Below, piece by piece: positions 44,092 through 54,729 of a DNA stretch of 64,000 nt (its first letter is position 1; every line of letters starts with the position of its first letter). The stretch covers positions 1 to 64,000 of the forward strand of contig CAUYUJ010003658.1 in assembly GCA_963575745.1 (NCBI GenBank). The letters run 5' to 3'. The position numbers and the translations under genes are program-made. The notes beneath the pieces are model-generated. The model saw only the letters and a list, made by a program, of their open reading frames with translations. It did not search any database and was not told the DNA's origin. Source of the DNA: Prorocentrum cordatum. Taxonomy: Eukaryota > Sar > Dinophyceae > Prorocentrales > Prorocentraceae.

Positions 44092-45132
44092 TTGTTCACT
44101 GGGGTCCGGGCCAACTCTCCTGGCTACCTTGTCGAAGATATGTGTCCTTTCTGCGGCTGCCAGGATACCATCTTCTACCGGCTCTGGGAGTGTTCCCATG
44201 GGCCTGCTGCCGAGCTTCGCGCTGAGCTAATGGACGCCAACATCATCGAAACAGCTTTGGCAGCCAAGGCGGCCGGTGACGACTTGTTCGTTGTCACGGA
44301 GTTCGACGATGGACTTGTTCTTGCGTGTCACCGCGAAGACCGTAAAATCGAATGGGCAACGGCTTGGCGGAGAGCTGTGGTGGGGAAGCCTCTTCGTGGA
44401 CGGCTCGTGCGCCAGGCAACCCATTCGGGAGCTCAGTAAAGCTGCCAGTAGCGTCAGGATGGTAGACGACGCTGGTGATCACATCACGGAATTTCGTTCC
44501 CCTGTCTGGGCTCCGTATCCCAAGACCCCCCAGAGTGCAGAACTGAGCTGCTTCACTTGGGCGAACGGTTCGGAATATGATTGTATGTCTGTATACTCGT
44601 TCTGCAAAAATGTGGTCAAGCTAGCGTGTCGTCCTCGGGGTGAGCAGTTGTCGGGAAGCGAGTTTACTCGGGTCCCTTCTTGTTGATGTTCGCAAAGGGT
44701 GTTAAACCAGCGCTGTGCTTTTTTAAGGTCGCCGCCCATCGTGATATCGATGAGGTTGGGATTGACGGATCCGAGCGCTGGAAGCGCAGAGGCAATCACC
44801 ACGCCGACATCAGTTCGAAGCTGGCTGTCGATCTCCACCCGAAGACTCCAACACAGTCGGACATGGCGAACACGCTTGTCGAGCAAGCTCGCGTCACTCT
44901 TTCGAGCGCCGCCAACTTCCTTCATCTATGGCCAGACATCGATTTGTCTTCGGCTGAGCAGGTTCCGTACCTTCCTGTTGCCCAGAAGCCTGGGCCTGGC
45001 CATCGATGGGAGCGTCGGTCCGGCATCTGGCGTTCTGCCGTCTGCTTGCGTGGCCCATGCGCTTCGGAGCGCCCTGCGCCAGGCGGTGCTATGAGTTTTC
45101 GAAGCTCCGCGCTGCCAGGCAGGATTTACTAA
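44092..45132 (+). pseudogene. LINE zinc-binding module and RNase H
   Basis: VEDMCPFCGCQDTIFYRLWEC is the zinc-binding module usual after LINE reverse transcriptases (C..C, then H/Y and C). In a second frame the RNase H starts LFVDGSCARQPIRELSKAA (first Asp), AELSCFTWA (Glu) and YDCMSVYSF (Asp). In a third frame it ends KVAAHRDIDEVG, ERWKRRGNHHADISSK (GN..AD, last Asp). RNase H removes the RNA strand after reverse transcription. All four acidic residues can be pointed to but no single frame carries them. Further C-terminal sequence runs to about 45360. Confidence 0.65.
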
Positions 45133-45539
45133 AACATTGCACTATTGCGTCTGGTTGTTCGGACAGTTCGGTCCTGTTCATTTGCATTCGGTAAAAGTGC
45201 CATTCGAGTGGGGGCCTCGGTTCGGGGATTCGGGGCGCGCTGTTTTCCTCCTCCCCACTGGGCTGCTCGGCATGGGTGGGAGGGTTTGTGCAAGGGCCGC
45301 CACCCGCATCATAGCAAACAGAAGCTCGGCGTCACGGTTGAAACGGACAACCTGATAACTTCATGCCCGTGAGAATAAACACTAGGGGATCATAAAGTTC
45401 GGGGTTCAGGGAGAGATAATAAAAGTAGCCCAGCAGACCTCAGCATAATCTCGAAGTAAGAGATGATCAAGAGGAGACCAAGCCGAGCACGTTTTGAGAC
45501 ATCCTTGGCGTTTAGTTTTCATAGAAATATCCTCAACAA

Positions 45540-45790
45540 TGGCTCATCTCGCTGGAGACATCCTCGACAAATCCCTTGTTTCGCTTGAGACATCCGCAAA
45601 CTATTGCTTATTTCGCTTGAGACACAGTCAAACTATTGCTTATTTCGCTTGAGACATCCTCGAAATAATTGTGTGTTTCGCTTGTAACGTCCGCAAAAAG
45701 ACATAGAGGGAAAGTGTGATCGCTTCGCTTGATGTTGCTATATCAACATCGCTTGATGTTGCTATCTCAACATAGCGTTTCGAGGTGATA
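45540..45790. repeat. 32-bp tandem repeat and paired small hairpins
   Basis: CGCTTGAGAC-like marks at 45550, 45582, 45614, 45646 and 45679 give five units of 32-33 bp. Just after, CGCTTGATGTTGCTATATC and CGCTTGATGTTGCTATCTC repeat, each with a small GATGTTG...CAACATC hairpin. Confidence 0.8.
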
Positions 45791-45799
45791 ATGAAGTTC

Positions 45800-47765
45800 G
45801 GCCTCAGCGCTCGCCGCCCAATTTGAATTTTGTATAGGGCGACGATAATCAACTCTAAACACTGAAGGGGGGGTCCCTTTATTATCATCGGCATGCGGTT
45901 ACTTCGTTTTTAACACATGATTTGGTTTTCGCCGAGCGGCCCAGTCCCCTTCAACAGGGACGACGGTGGGTCGCTCGTGTTTTTGTTTCTGCTCTGCCGC
46001 ACTTCCCTCTATTGCAGCATGAGGCTTAGCCTGCAACTAACACCCCTGCAGTCCACGTGGGCGTTGAGCAAGAAAAATCTTTTTTTTTCCCGTCCCGTGA
46101 CCTTTCAATGTGGTCTCTAGTTTTGTTTGGCGCCGTCGAGCTGCCGACGTGCCTCGACGACCTATGCGAGCTTCTCCGCATTTTGATTTTGAGGATTTCC
46201 AGCAACTGTCTTGCTCCTACCCTCTCCCTTTTGTCCCTCTGTCTCTTTCTCGTCTTCCCCTCTCCGTCCCTTCGTCCTCCGTGCCATAGGTGGCGCTCAC
46301 ATTAAAGGGAAACGACTATCTGGTGATGGGTACGCGTGCCACTTCGCAGTCTCATTTCCGATTGTGGCAGCGTCTCTCACGGGATTGTAAATGCGGTCGT
46401 GGGGAAATTTCCCAAGCGCGCGTTCTTTATTAGTAGTGAGGCAGGTTCGATGACCATGGAACGAGGAGCGGAGGCACATGGAAATGGACGGATGATGAAG
46501 GGAGCATGGCGGGTTGGAGGAGAGATGTTGGACATCTTGAAATAATGGGTTGTTGAAAGAGGTGATTTGGGAGTTGTGTAATGGTGGTTTTCTGGCGCCG
46601 ACCTCAACGCACATCGCGACATGAACCCAATGTCGCGAGACATTGCCTGGCTTGCGCTGGAAACTCATGCGCGCGTCTCGCGCGCACGCGGTTCTACATA
46701 CGCAGGGCCATCGGCATCCCATTCTGGCGGCGTTTTGTTGGAGTGCCATAAGGTGTCGCTACATCTGGCCATCCCAAGTCTCAAGCCAGTGGCGGGACCA
46801 TCGGAGCAGGCCCACGGGGCCCTCATCTCTCCAGCGGAAAGCTTCGTCCGATGACACACGAGTTGGGCGGCGGCCTGTTGCTTCGCGCGAGCGGGCGAAG
46901 TCGGCATGCGATTCCTTGCCGTGTTGCGGTGCTGCCGTGGCGCGGTGACGTCGTGTGCCGTGCCGTGCCGTGGTGCCGTGCTGTCGCGCAGTATCGTGGT
47001 GCCGTGCCGTCGTGCGCGGGTCGGCTGTGCGCTGGCCTGGCGGTTCCGCTTGGCTGGGGCTGGGTGCAAATACCAGTTCGGCGCCCTGGCCAGGGTGGTG
47101 GCCGAGCTTCGCTTGGTGGCTGACGAGGTCGGCCCGTCGCCCTCCCTGGGGTGAGCTTGCTCGGGGCGTGAGCTTTCTGGGCGTCGTGTCCTGGAGGCTT
47201 TCATCCCCACAAGACCCGCCCAGCAACGCCATGCATCCTTGTGCCCTGTGCCACCAGAAGGCGCGCACTCACGCCCCGGAGTCACGGGGGACAGAAGGAC
47301 CTTCTCCAGAATGCCCCCCTCCCCTTCGCCCTGCTGTCACCCATCCGGGAATTCCCCAGCATCCTTGCCCCTTGAATCAAGGTAGGAAAACCACCCAGAC
47401 CCCACAGTCGGCGTTTTCTAAAAAGGCCCTGGGCGTTAACTAAACAGCCCAGCCCTGTTCGATTCCTTCCTTGGGCGCGTTTGTGCGCGTTCAGTAACGT
47501 CTTCGCTTGTCGGGTTCTTGATTACGGGGGTGGAGTTTCTACTCTCTGCTGAAGCCCTCCGCCTCATCCCCTCTCTCTACTTTTCCGCCCTCCCCCGACG
47601 GCGGCGACGACGGCCAGCGGAGGCGGCGACGGCAACAGCGACGGCGGGCGGGGCAGGCAGCGCGCGAGCGCGGACACGCCGATGTGCATCGGCAGATGCG
47701 ACCCGCAGCGGAGCGGGCAGCGCCCCGCCGCTCGTGAGGGGTGGCGCGGGATTCAGGGGCGGTCT
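45800..47765. other. Non-coding spacer
   Basis: No supported gene on either strand. A GTGCC-rich simple repeat lies at about 46955-47015. The long minus-strand frames across 46297-47285 have no protein-like pattern. Confidence 0.5.
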
Positions 47766-47899
47766 GACCGACCCCTAGCAAACCATCCCCTTCCGTGACG
47801 TGCCCCTCGCCTCGCCTCCAGGCGTATGTGTGCGGCCGGAGGGAAGCTTGAGAGGCGAGGGTGACGCCACGGAAAGGGATGGTTTGGTAGAGGTCGGTT
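47766..47899. repeat. Imperfect inverted repeat, foldback-like
   Basis: Arm 47766-47800 (CTAGCAAACCATCCCCTTCC) pairs with 47865-47899 (GGAAAGGGATGGTTTGGTAG); at least 23 of 26 central positions match, and CCTCGCCTC / GAGGCGAGG extends the stem inward. It could be a MITE-like element. Confidence 0.75.
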
Positions 47900-48224
47900 A
47901 CGCCGCGCCTGAGGGAGGAAGGTGGCCGAAAGGGGGGGACAATCGCCAGAATTGACAGCTGCGGCTGGGCAGGCGACCCTCGTCCCGAATTCACAACACG
48001 CGAGGCGGCACCCGCCGCGGTTGGACAGGAACTGAACTGCTGTCGGACGTCGCCCCAATTCTGGCTCTCCCCATTTCGGTCCTCCTGGCCGTTGGGCAAG
48101 AATCGGGGCGGCCGAAAGGCGGGGATACCGGGAAAGTGAGTGCTGCGACAATTGCTGCGTGCAGCTGGTTTGAGTGTGAGTCTGGTGGTCGTTTCGGCGC
48201 TCTTCTTCGGCAGAGGGAAACAGG

Positions 48225-48535
48225 AAAGCGGAACTGGAACTGGAACCAAAACCAAAACGAAAAAGGCCGCAAACAAAGAAACCCAAAGCGGAACCATAAC
48301 CAGAACCGGAACTGGAACGGGGATCTGGAGGGCCCCCCGACCTAAACAAGAAGAAGAAAGTAACCGGAACCGGAACGGGAACCGTGACTTAGGCTTTGTT
48401 TCGGGACGCGGAAGAAGAAGGAAACCGAAACCGGAACCCGAACCAATACATGACCAAAATTTGAGGCGTCTTTGGGCACAAAAAAGAAGAAGGGAACCGA
48501 AACCGGAACCAAAACCAAAACCGGAGCCATGACGA
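48225..48535. repeat. Degenerate GGAACC hexamer repeat
   Basis: Repeats of GGAACTGGAACC, AACCAAAACC and ACCGGAACC fill most of this stretch, with short interruptions. It is not the plant-type TTTAGGG telomere repeat. Confidence 0.8.
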
Positions 48536-48539
48536 CCGT

Positions 48540-49308
48540 CACGGACCATTGTGATGTGCATAGTTAGTTTTGTGGGAGTTGTGGAAGTTGTGAAAATTAT
48601 GTTGAAGATGCGGAACAATAGTTTTTTATGTAAATGAACTTTCCCCTATTTTGAAAGCATCTATCCCCAAATTTCCACCTATCTTCAACCACTCGAATTC
48701 ATGTAATATCACAATTTTCAACAATCGCGCTGCGAATGCATATTTTTTTGGTCAGTCACGTTTTTCCATGTTGTTGCGTTACGTCAGCCCCACATAGGGT
48801 TGTTTTGTTGTTGATTTGCCCAGCGCTTTGCGACGCCAACGCTTGCCAAACGCGTTGCGTTGCCTGCGTTTCGCGCCCCTTCCGGCCAAACGCATTGCGT
48901 TCCAGTCTGAATTCAATCATGCGCTTCGCGCTTTCATGTAATTCAATCGGGCGCTTTTCGCACCAGTATAAAAACGCGCTGTGCTCCATTTTGGATTTCA
49001 AGCACGTTGCGCTCCACTTCAATTGTGTTTCTCACGCATGTCCCCACGCATAAGCGCCATGGCGCTGTCCTCTTCTCCTCCTTCCTCTCCTCCTCCTCCG
49101 CCTCCTCCTCCTCCTCCCCCTTCCCCCCCTCCTCCTTCTCACCCCCGCAAGCGCATGTCGCTGTCCACTTTAGCGCAAAGCGCTGTCGCGCGCATTGCCG
49201 CCGTTTTGGCTCGAGCGCGCACGCGCTGCCGCGCGGCCCGCGCGGGCCTAGCGACTCGTTGTGGGCGGCGTCCGCGGCCCGCAGAGCCAGGCCGAGGGCC
49301 GCGACGCC
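48540..49308. other. Spacer with first AGCGCA..TGCGCT palindromes
   Basis: AT-rich to about 48740, then CAAACGCATTGCGTT and GGGCGCTTTTCGCAC-like sequences, a short CTC tract (49075-49140), and a GC-rich leader to the next ATG. Nothing coding was found. Confidence 0.5.
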
Positions 49309-50187
49309 ATGGGGGATCTGAACAAGGATCTGCGGGCCCGCCTTGGAGTGACAAAACTGTTTCTGCAGCAGGTCTCAGCGAGTTTGCGCGCTACCACTTC
49401 TGAGGTCCAGGCGAACGCGTTCAGATCGTCCGCGAGCTCGGCGACGGCCACCCTGAGACCGACTGAGGCGTCAGACCTGCCGGCTGTAGCAGCGCAAGTG
49501 GGCTTTGCTGCGAGCGATTTGGCCGCGGTGGCCGAGTCGCTGAACGCCGCCGCCAAGAAGAAGGAGAAGAAACAACGGAATCCGATGCGGGATTTCAGGG
49601 CGGTTTCCGGCTACCTCGCAGAGGCCGAGTGGGGCGCCATGTCGAACCAGCGGGGGCGGCCGCTAGAAGTCAGGGAGGCCCTCAACCGCATGGTGGCCTT
49701 GGGGGCGAGGGCGCCATCGGAGGGCGCGCAGCGCATGCTGTCGGCGTGCCTGATCCTGCCGACAGAGGACACGCATGCGCACGGCAGCCAGGCGAAGAAG
49801 ATCCAGACGTTTGACGCGCTCAAGAGTGCCCGGAATGCACGGTTGCGGAAAGTGCAGAGCCCCATCGAGATCATCGAGGCGTTGCCGCCGCCCACATCGC
49901 AGCACAAGGAGAAGCACTCCCCCATCTTCGCCCGAGCCGGCGCCGACGGGGCGCTGCCAGTTTCGAACAACATTGACACTGCGATGATCGAAGCGATGGC
50001 CGCCGCATTAAATTCTAGTGGCAACGGGGCGACATCGCTTGACGTGCCAATGTTGCACTTGCAAGGCGGCGACTTGGACCACCAGTTGCAGAACAAGGCG
50101 AACAGCTTCTCGCGGGAGCTCCAGCGGCAATCGGATCGACAAGACCGCATGCGGGATGCAATAATGATGGGAGTGTCCGCCTTTTGA
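49309..50187 (+). CDS. Helical protein of 292 residues (unknown)
   Basis: Start ATGGGGGATCTG at 49309; the frame is open upstream but without protein character. The N-terminal 100 residues are Ala/Ser-rich helices (DLRARLGVTKLFLQQVSASL, VGFAASDLAAVAESLNAAA) ending in a Lys run. A compact middle follows (MRDFRAVSGYLAEAEWGAM, LEVREALNRMVALGARAPS), then a Pro-rich and Gln-rich C-terminus (LQNKANSFSRELQRQSDRQD). There is no signal peptide and no intron. It is one unbroken frame, which is unusual for this window and argues that it is a live gene. Function unknown. The next small gene starts 35 bases after its stop. Confidence 0.7.
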   Translation: MGDLNKDLRARLGVTKLFLQQVSASLRATTSEVQANAFRSSASSATATLRPTEASDLPAVAAQVGFAASDLAAVAESLNAAAKKKEKKQRNPMRDFRAVSGYLAEAEWGAMSNQRGRPLEVREALNRMVALGARAPSEGAQRMLSACLILPTEDTHAHGSQAKKIQTFDALKSARNARLRKVQSPIEIIEALPPPTSQHKEKHSPIFARAGADGALPVSNNIDTAMIEAMAAALNSSGNGATSLDVPMLHLQGGDLDHQLQNKANSFSRELQRQSDRQDRMRDAIMMGVSAF

Positions 50188-50221
50188 TGGCAGACGCTGC
50201 GGGTTGCCCTTCGGGGGCGCC

Positions 50222-50918
50222 ATGTTCGGCCAGCCCCGTCTTCAGATCGACGGCGGGCGCGTGCAGTTCAGCGCGAGGCAGTTCCGTAGTGGTGAGTTCT
50301 TCGCCCCAGCTGACGCTGGCGCCGATGAGGGCGGCGGGGGCGCCGATGCAGCTGCGATTGCGCCGCCGCCTGCGGCCGCGCCTGCGCCGCCGCTTGCGGC
50401 CGCTGAAGAGCCCGCGCCGCCTCCTGCGGCTTCTGCGCCAGCGCCTGCGCCTTCTGCGATTGATTCCCCGGGGCCCATGGACGAGAGGGGCGCGAGGAAG
50501 AAGCTGGAGGCCAAGCTCGAGGCGGCGAAGGCGAAAGTGGAGGAGCGGGGGTCGGCGGCGAAGGCCAAGGCGGAGGAGGCGACGGCGGGCGCGAAGATGA
50601 GCGGGCAGCCGAAGGCGAAGCCGAAGGTGCAGAAGGAGGAGCAGGCGACTGCGAAGAGGAATGTTGATGCTGCGAATGGAAGCGCTTCGATGGCTGAAGT
50701 GGCGTCGGAGGATGAAGGTGAGACGGTCGCAACGTCGGGGGGGTCCGCGAAGAGTAAGCAGAGCGCGCGCGCCTGCCAAGTCGCCCAAACACCACGCGCC
50801 TGCTAAGCCGAGACTGGAGACCAGCGCGGCGCAGTTCGACGCGGAGCATTCGCGCGAGAACGCGCTATTGCGGATTTCGAAAAAGAGCGGCGGGATGTTG
50901 CACATGGGTTTCCGATAG
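50222..50918 (+). CDS. Ala/Pro/Lys-rich small protein, one frame change
   Basis: Start GCCATGTTCGGCC at 50222. The N-terminus MFGQPRLQIDGGRVQFSARQ is followed by an Ala/Pro linker and a charged helix (ARKKLEAKLEAAKAKVEERG). Near a G7 run (50737-50743) the protein-like frame changes to RAPAKSPKHHAPAKPRLE, ending FDAEHSRENALLRISKKS and a stop at 50918. The unbroken frame would instead stop at 50806. A nucleic-acid-binding or scaffold role fits the composition only. Confidence 0.5.
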
Positions 50919-51397
50919 GGAGTAGCGGGGTGCCGCGTGTTCAAGACGATGGCCGCGGCGATGCCGGCGGCGAGGAAATGTGTCTTAGACGGGTGCGCGT
51001 GGTGCGGGAATTCAGCGATGCTGGCGGAGCGATCGGACCGCCGGCGGCCTGCGCTGCGCTGCGCAGGCATAGCGTTAGCGCTGCTTTTCGCTGGCAGGGA
51101 AACTGATTCATCCCACCTCCCCGTAGCGCCTGGCGCTTTAGCGTTTAGCGCTTATCCTGGGCCCTTCAGATCTGTTTCCCCGATCCCGAGCGCTTTGCGC
51201 TGTCCTCCGGGCTCCAGCTCTTCCTCGCGCCTGACGTCTCCTCGATAACATCCACCCCTTTTGCTCCTCCGCATCCCTTTCCTCGTCGCCGCCGTCAGGC
51301 GCCATGAGCTCAGGAGTGCAGCGCAGCGCGCTCGGGAGGGTTGAGGTTAGGATTGCAGCGCAGAGCGCTGGGAAGGCCATGCTGCTTTTCTGCGCTC
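50919..51397. repeat. Spacer rich in AGCGC/GCGCT palindromes
   Basis: GCGTTTAGCGCTT, GCAGCGCAGCGCGCTC and CAGCGCAGAGCGCTGG type motifs recur. No gene supported. Confidence 0.5.
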
Positions 51398-52704
51398 TTA
51401 CAGTGCAGCGCAGCGAGCGCGCTCAAGCGCAGGCGCTAAGCAGTATCCACGCAGCGCACGCGCTAAAGCCATTGGCAGGCCTACGGCTGCGCCCCATCTA
51501 GACGCGCCTCCGCGGGTCGGGGCTCTCTGCCGTGAACTGAGACAGTCATCCTTGTCTCCTCGCGGCATGCCTGGCATTTCGCCAATCCTTGAATTTGCCG
51601 CCGCGTTGCTGCCTCTGCCTCTTCTGGCGCGGTTCTTGGACTCGTTCTCCACCATCGCCTCCTCCGCCGCCTTCTTTTCTGCAGCATTGTGGTGGCGCGA
51701 CGCCATCGGCAGCTGTGCAGCTTGATGGCCTTCCTCCGAAGACGTCGCCCAGTACTTACGCATCAGTTCATACGCATGCGCGCACGCGTCAGCATCGCCC
51801 TTGCGAAGTCAGCCCTGTAATAGCACCCGCTGGTCTGGAGGAACCCGTTGGCTCACCCACTCCACGTTTGAATGTGTAGCCGCGTTCCACTGCCCAGTCG
51901 CCTGCCATACATGGTATTGATGCTATTCGGCTGCAGCCTCAAGCGCCTTCGCCTGCTCCTGATGCCAGCGCTGCCACTCGGATGCATTCGAAGTTGGCGG
52001 CCTGGCTGGCCATTTGCTTGCTCCCGTGCCGCAGGCATGTTACTGGGCCATGTCCACGGGCCCCTGCAAGTGCTCATCGGCATGCTCCTTCCACTCGCTC
52101 TCCGCGTGGCCCGCGGGCCTCTTCGCCTCCTGCGCCTGCTGCTCCTGATCCCGCTCCGAGCGGAGCCGCTGCTTATCCTGCTTCCACTCGGCCGCTGGCC
52201 ACTTCTGCTTTTGCGCCTGCTGCTCCTCGCCCCGCTTCCAGCTGAGCCACTGCCCCTTTCGTCCGCGGGCCACTTATGTTTCTCAGCCTGCTGGCGCTGG
52301 TCCACCGCCCCTTGCCGCTGATGATGCTGCTGCTTCCACTTCGCGTCCTGCGCATCGCCCCACTGATCGTCCCACTTATCGCCCCGCGCCCTGTCCCGCT
52401 GCTCGTCCCACTTCTCGTCCTGCGCCTCGCCCCGCCGCTCGTCCGGCTTCTCGTCCTGCGCCTCGTCGGCCTGCGCCCGCTGTTCATGGTGGCGCGCCTG
52501 GCCCTCGTGGGCCCACTTCTGCTCCGAGACCTGGTCCTGCTTCAACGGCTCGTGCCATGCACGCGCAGCCTTTGCTCCTTGTGCGTGAGTGGCCAGTGAC
52601 TCGACCAGCTTCTGCTGCAGGGGTGTAGGCGCAAAGTCCTGCTGCTCCATCTCCTTTTCCTTCAGCTGGCTGGCTCGAGTCATGAATTCCCGCCTCTTCG
52701 TCAT
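51398..52704 (-). pseudogene. Trp/Gln/Lys/Glu-repeat protein, three in-frame stops
   Basis: Minus strand, start ATG at 52704 (MTKRREFMTRASQLKEKEME). A helical N-terminal part is followed by a degenerate repeat built on QDEKWDEQ, EKHKWPADE and QKQKWPAAEWK. The repeat changes frame near 52275. The second frame then runs to 51398 across TAA (52040-52042), TAG (51923-51925) and TGA (51809-51811), and the text after each stop keeps the same character (SKWPARPP, SEWQRWHQEQAKALEAAAE, ELMRKYWATSSEEGHQ, EKKAAEEAMVENESKNRARR). So either the gene is decayed or the stops are errors. No known domain. Confidence 0.5.
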
Positions 52705-53150
52705 CGAATTCTCTGCTATCCCGTACTGCAGGCTTTGTGTGCTCTCGGGCGCTGGCCCCAGCGTCAAGGGGGCGCCAAACGTCCTCGGTGGGGGTGGGGG
52801 GCTTTGCCTTGCTTCGGGGCCTGCGGTAGAGGTGGGTAAGTCGTTGCCCGATGACGCCAGGTCTGTAAAGTTTTTTCTGTACCAGCCTGACCAGAACCGG
52901 CCGTGAGAATCTCCTTCGCTGCAGCGAAGGTCGCTGCCGAGGCTGCGCGCAGAGCCAATCGCGGTCGACGGACTGAGCCGAGCGCGACGGCCACGGAAGA
53001 CATGAAGTGATGCCCGCGAGTAGGGGCAGCGCACTGCGCTTGGAATGATACTTCGCGAGATTAATGTCATGGCCCGCGTGTCCAACAGGGAGGGGGCCCC
53101 CGCCTGAGACTTCCTCGCAATGCACGCATGGCTGCGTAGTGAGTGAATGA

Positions 53151-53660
53151 ATGAGTGGCGGCGATGGTGATGATGATTGCGCTGATGATGACGACGGTGA
53201 TGATGATGATGCTGGTGATCTCCCCCCGGACCACCGCCCTGACAAAGGGCCCTGCCTGAGCTGTTTCATGCGCGGGCTTCCCCGCGCCCCCTTCGACAAC
53301 AGGGCTCGAGCACTTGGGGCCGCGAAGATTCGTCCAGCGAAGCAGAACCAGCCAGCGATGCTGGCCGCCGCCGCTATTGAGCCGAGTGGCGCCCAGACAT
53401 GGGACGAGGAGTGCCATGAGGTATCGGAGGCGGGCTGCCCTGAGATATTGGTATTCAAAGATGGCGGGGCGCGGAGCGCGCCGCGGCGCAAGTGCGCGGC
53501 CGCCCCCGGTTCTGTTTCGGCACATTGGGCGCGCGCGCTGTGCGCGAGGAAGAGCGGCGTATTGAAGACGGCTACCAAGGGGCACTTGGATTCTGCTGAG
53601 CACAACGGCAAAATTGGAGAATGGAGAATGGCAGCGCCTAGAAAATTTCCAGGGGGTTGA
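53151..53660 (+). CDS. Acidic small protein with CxxC (unknown)
   Basis: Start ATGAGTGGCGGCG at 53151. The N-terminus is an Asp-rich run, followed by KGPCLSCFMRGLPRAPF, which has a CxxC, and a Lys/Ala-rich remainder with scattered Cys (TWDEECHEVSEAGCPEIL). It stops four bases before the next gene start. Single frame of 169 residues. The Cys arrangement might bind a metal, but it is incomplete for any finger I know. Confidence 0.45.
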   Translation: MSGGDGDDDCADDDDGDDDDAGDLPPDHRPDKGPCLSCFMRGLPRAPFDNRARALGAAKIRPAKQNQPAMLAAAAIEPSGAQTWDEECHEVSEAGCPEILVFKDGGARSAPRRKCAAAPGSVSAHWARALCARKSGVLKTATKGHLDSAEHNGKIGEWRMAAPRKFPGG

Positions 53661-53663
53661 AAC

Positions 53664-54581
53664 ATGTTACAGGTCGACAGCGAGAAAGTGGTAAGGTCCG
53701 ACAAGTATGGGGGGCCGACCTCTCCCGAAGATGATGGTCTCGGCGGCGCAGGGTGGGATGGCGCAGCGCCGGCGGAGGAGGCGCCGGCGCGCGCGGCGGC
53801 GGCGGCGGCAGCAGGGGCGGCGGGGACGGGGGCGGCGTCAGCGGGGGCGGCGGAGGCAGCGGCCCCAGCGGCCAACGCCTCCGCAGCGGCGGCAGCGAGC
53901 GGGCTCGGAGCGGCCGCCCTTTCCGCAGGGTCGCCATCAGGGGCTGCGTGGCCAAGCGTTGCCGCGGCGGCGGAGCCCAAGCTAGGCGCCCCATCGGGGG
54001 CGTCCTGTGGCTCGAACGCGGTGGCGGCGGCGGGGCCGATAGGGAACGTGGACCCCGTGCTTGTTGCGAGCACGATGGTTGAGCAGAATGGTGAAGCGAC
54101 GAGGGGCTTAATCGCCAGTTTCACCCAGAACGAGGAGAACACGGAGCTCGTGCTGAAGAAGGTGGACGAGGCTTTGAATGACCCAAGGGCTCGACTCGCG
54201 CCTTCGTGAATGGGATGGGCCAGGTCGGGATCCAGACGGAACTAGCGCGCGAGCTGGCTAAGAAGCTGGACCAGGTCTTGCAGAAGACTGCAAAACCGGA
54301 CGCTGGCTAAGATGGCTAAGCAGCTGGAGCTGACGATGGACCAGGCCTTGAAGAAGAATAATGAAAAGCTGGAAAAGCTGGAGTCCGTCATGGATAAGCT
54401 GGAGCCCGTCCTGGAAAAGCTCCAGCTGGGCAGCAATGAGGCGGCGGCGGCGCCGAGCGGCGCTGGCCACGCCGGGGGCCCTCCGCAGTCGGATGGAGAG
54501 ACCGAGTGGACCGCGCAGTGGAGAAACTGGGAGGAGGGGCATGGCGCCAAAGCGAGCGGCTGGAACGGCTGGAAGAAGTAG
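53664..54581 (+). pseudogene. Ala-rich coiled-coil protein with two frame changes
   Basis: It starts MLQVDSEKVVRSDKYGG at 53664, then a long Ala-rich linker and MVEQNGEATRGLIASF, NTELVLKKVDEALNDP. The frame moves near 54190 to STRAFVNGMGQVGIQTELA and RELAKKLDQVLQKTAK, then back near 54305 to MAKQLELTMDQALKKNN, EKLEKLESVMDKLEPVLEKL, ending WRNWEEGHGAKASGWNGWKK at 54581. The second and third parts form one heptad-like coiled coil across the breaks, so they belong to one chain. As written, the product would end at 54209. Confidence 0.55.
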
Positions 54582-54611
54582 AGCAGCCACCTGCTGTATG
54601 ATTGTAGAATC

Positions 54612-54662
54612 GCTCTTGCCCGCGAATCGGGCCGTTACTCTTGCCCGCGAATCGGGCCGTTA
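54612..54662. repeat. Two tandem 24-nt hairpin units
   Basis: CTCTTGCCCGCGAATCGGGC occurs twice in a row, each with GCCCG/CGGGC arms and a CGAAT loop. It lies just downstream of the coiled-coil gene and might act at RNA level. Confidence 0.7.
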
Positions 54663-54729
54663 GCGCATTGCCGTTGTGGAAAAAAACGAAGAATCACTCA
54701 AGCGCCTTGCGGTGTCGCGCTGTCCCAGA

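Larger units (their letters stand above)
39480..45370 (+). mobile_element. Decayed LINE-type retrotransposon
   Basis: In order on the plus strand: a coiled-coil first reading frame, an AP-endonuclease-like domain, a reverse transcriptase, a CCHC-like zinc-binding module and an RNase H. That order fits LINE elements with a downstream RNase H. The coding part is split over all three frames with stops and a CTC insertion. No target-site duplication or poly(A) tail could be fixed; the 3' edge is taken just after the last protein-like sequence. Confidence 0.75.

Noticed and set aside
47539-48618. Minus-strand 359-codon frame as a gene
   Set aside because: Most of it crosses the GGAACC hexamer repeat and the foldback element; no protein-like pattern.
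49204-49215. TTTTGGCTCGAG as a second relict spliced leader, 97 bases before the 49309 start
   Set aside because: Only the last part agrees; the first nine bases match at four positions, which chance can give.
52484-54142. Minus-strand 552-codon frame as a gene
   Set aside because: It lies opposite the plus-strand genes at 53151 and 53664, whose frames look like protein, and its own text is Ala/Pro composition only.
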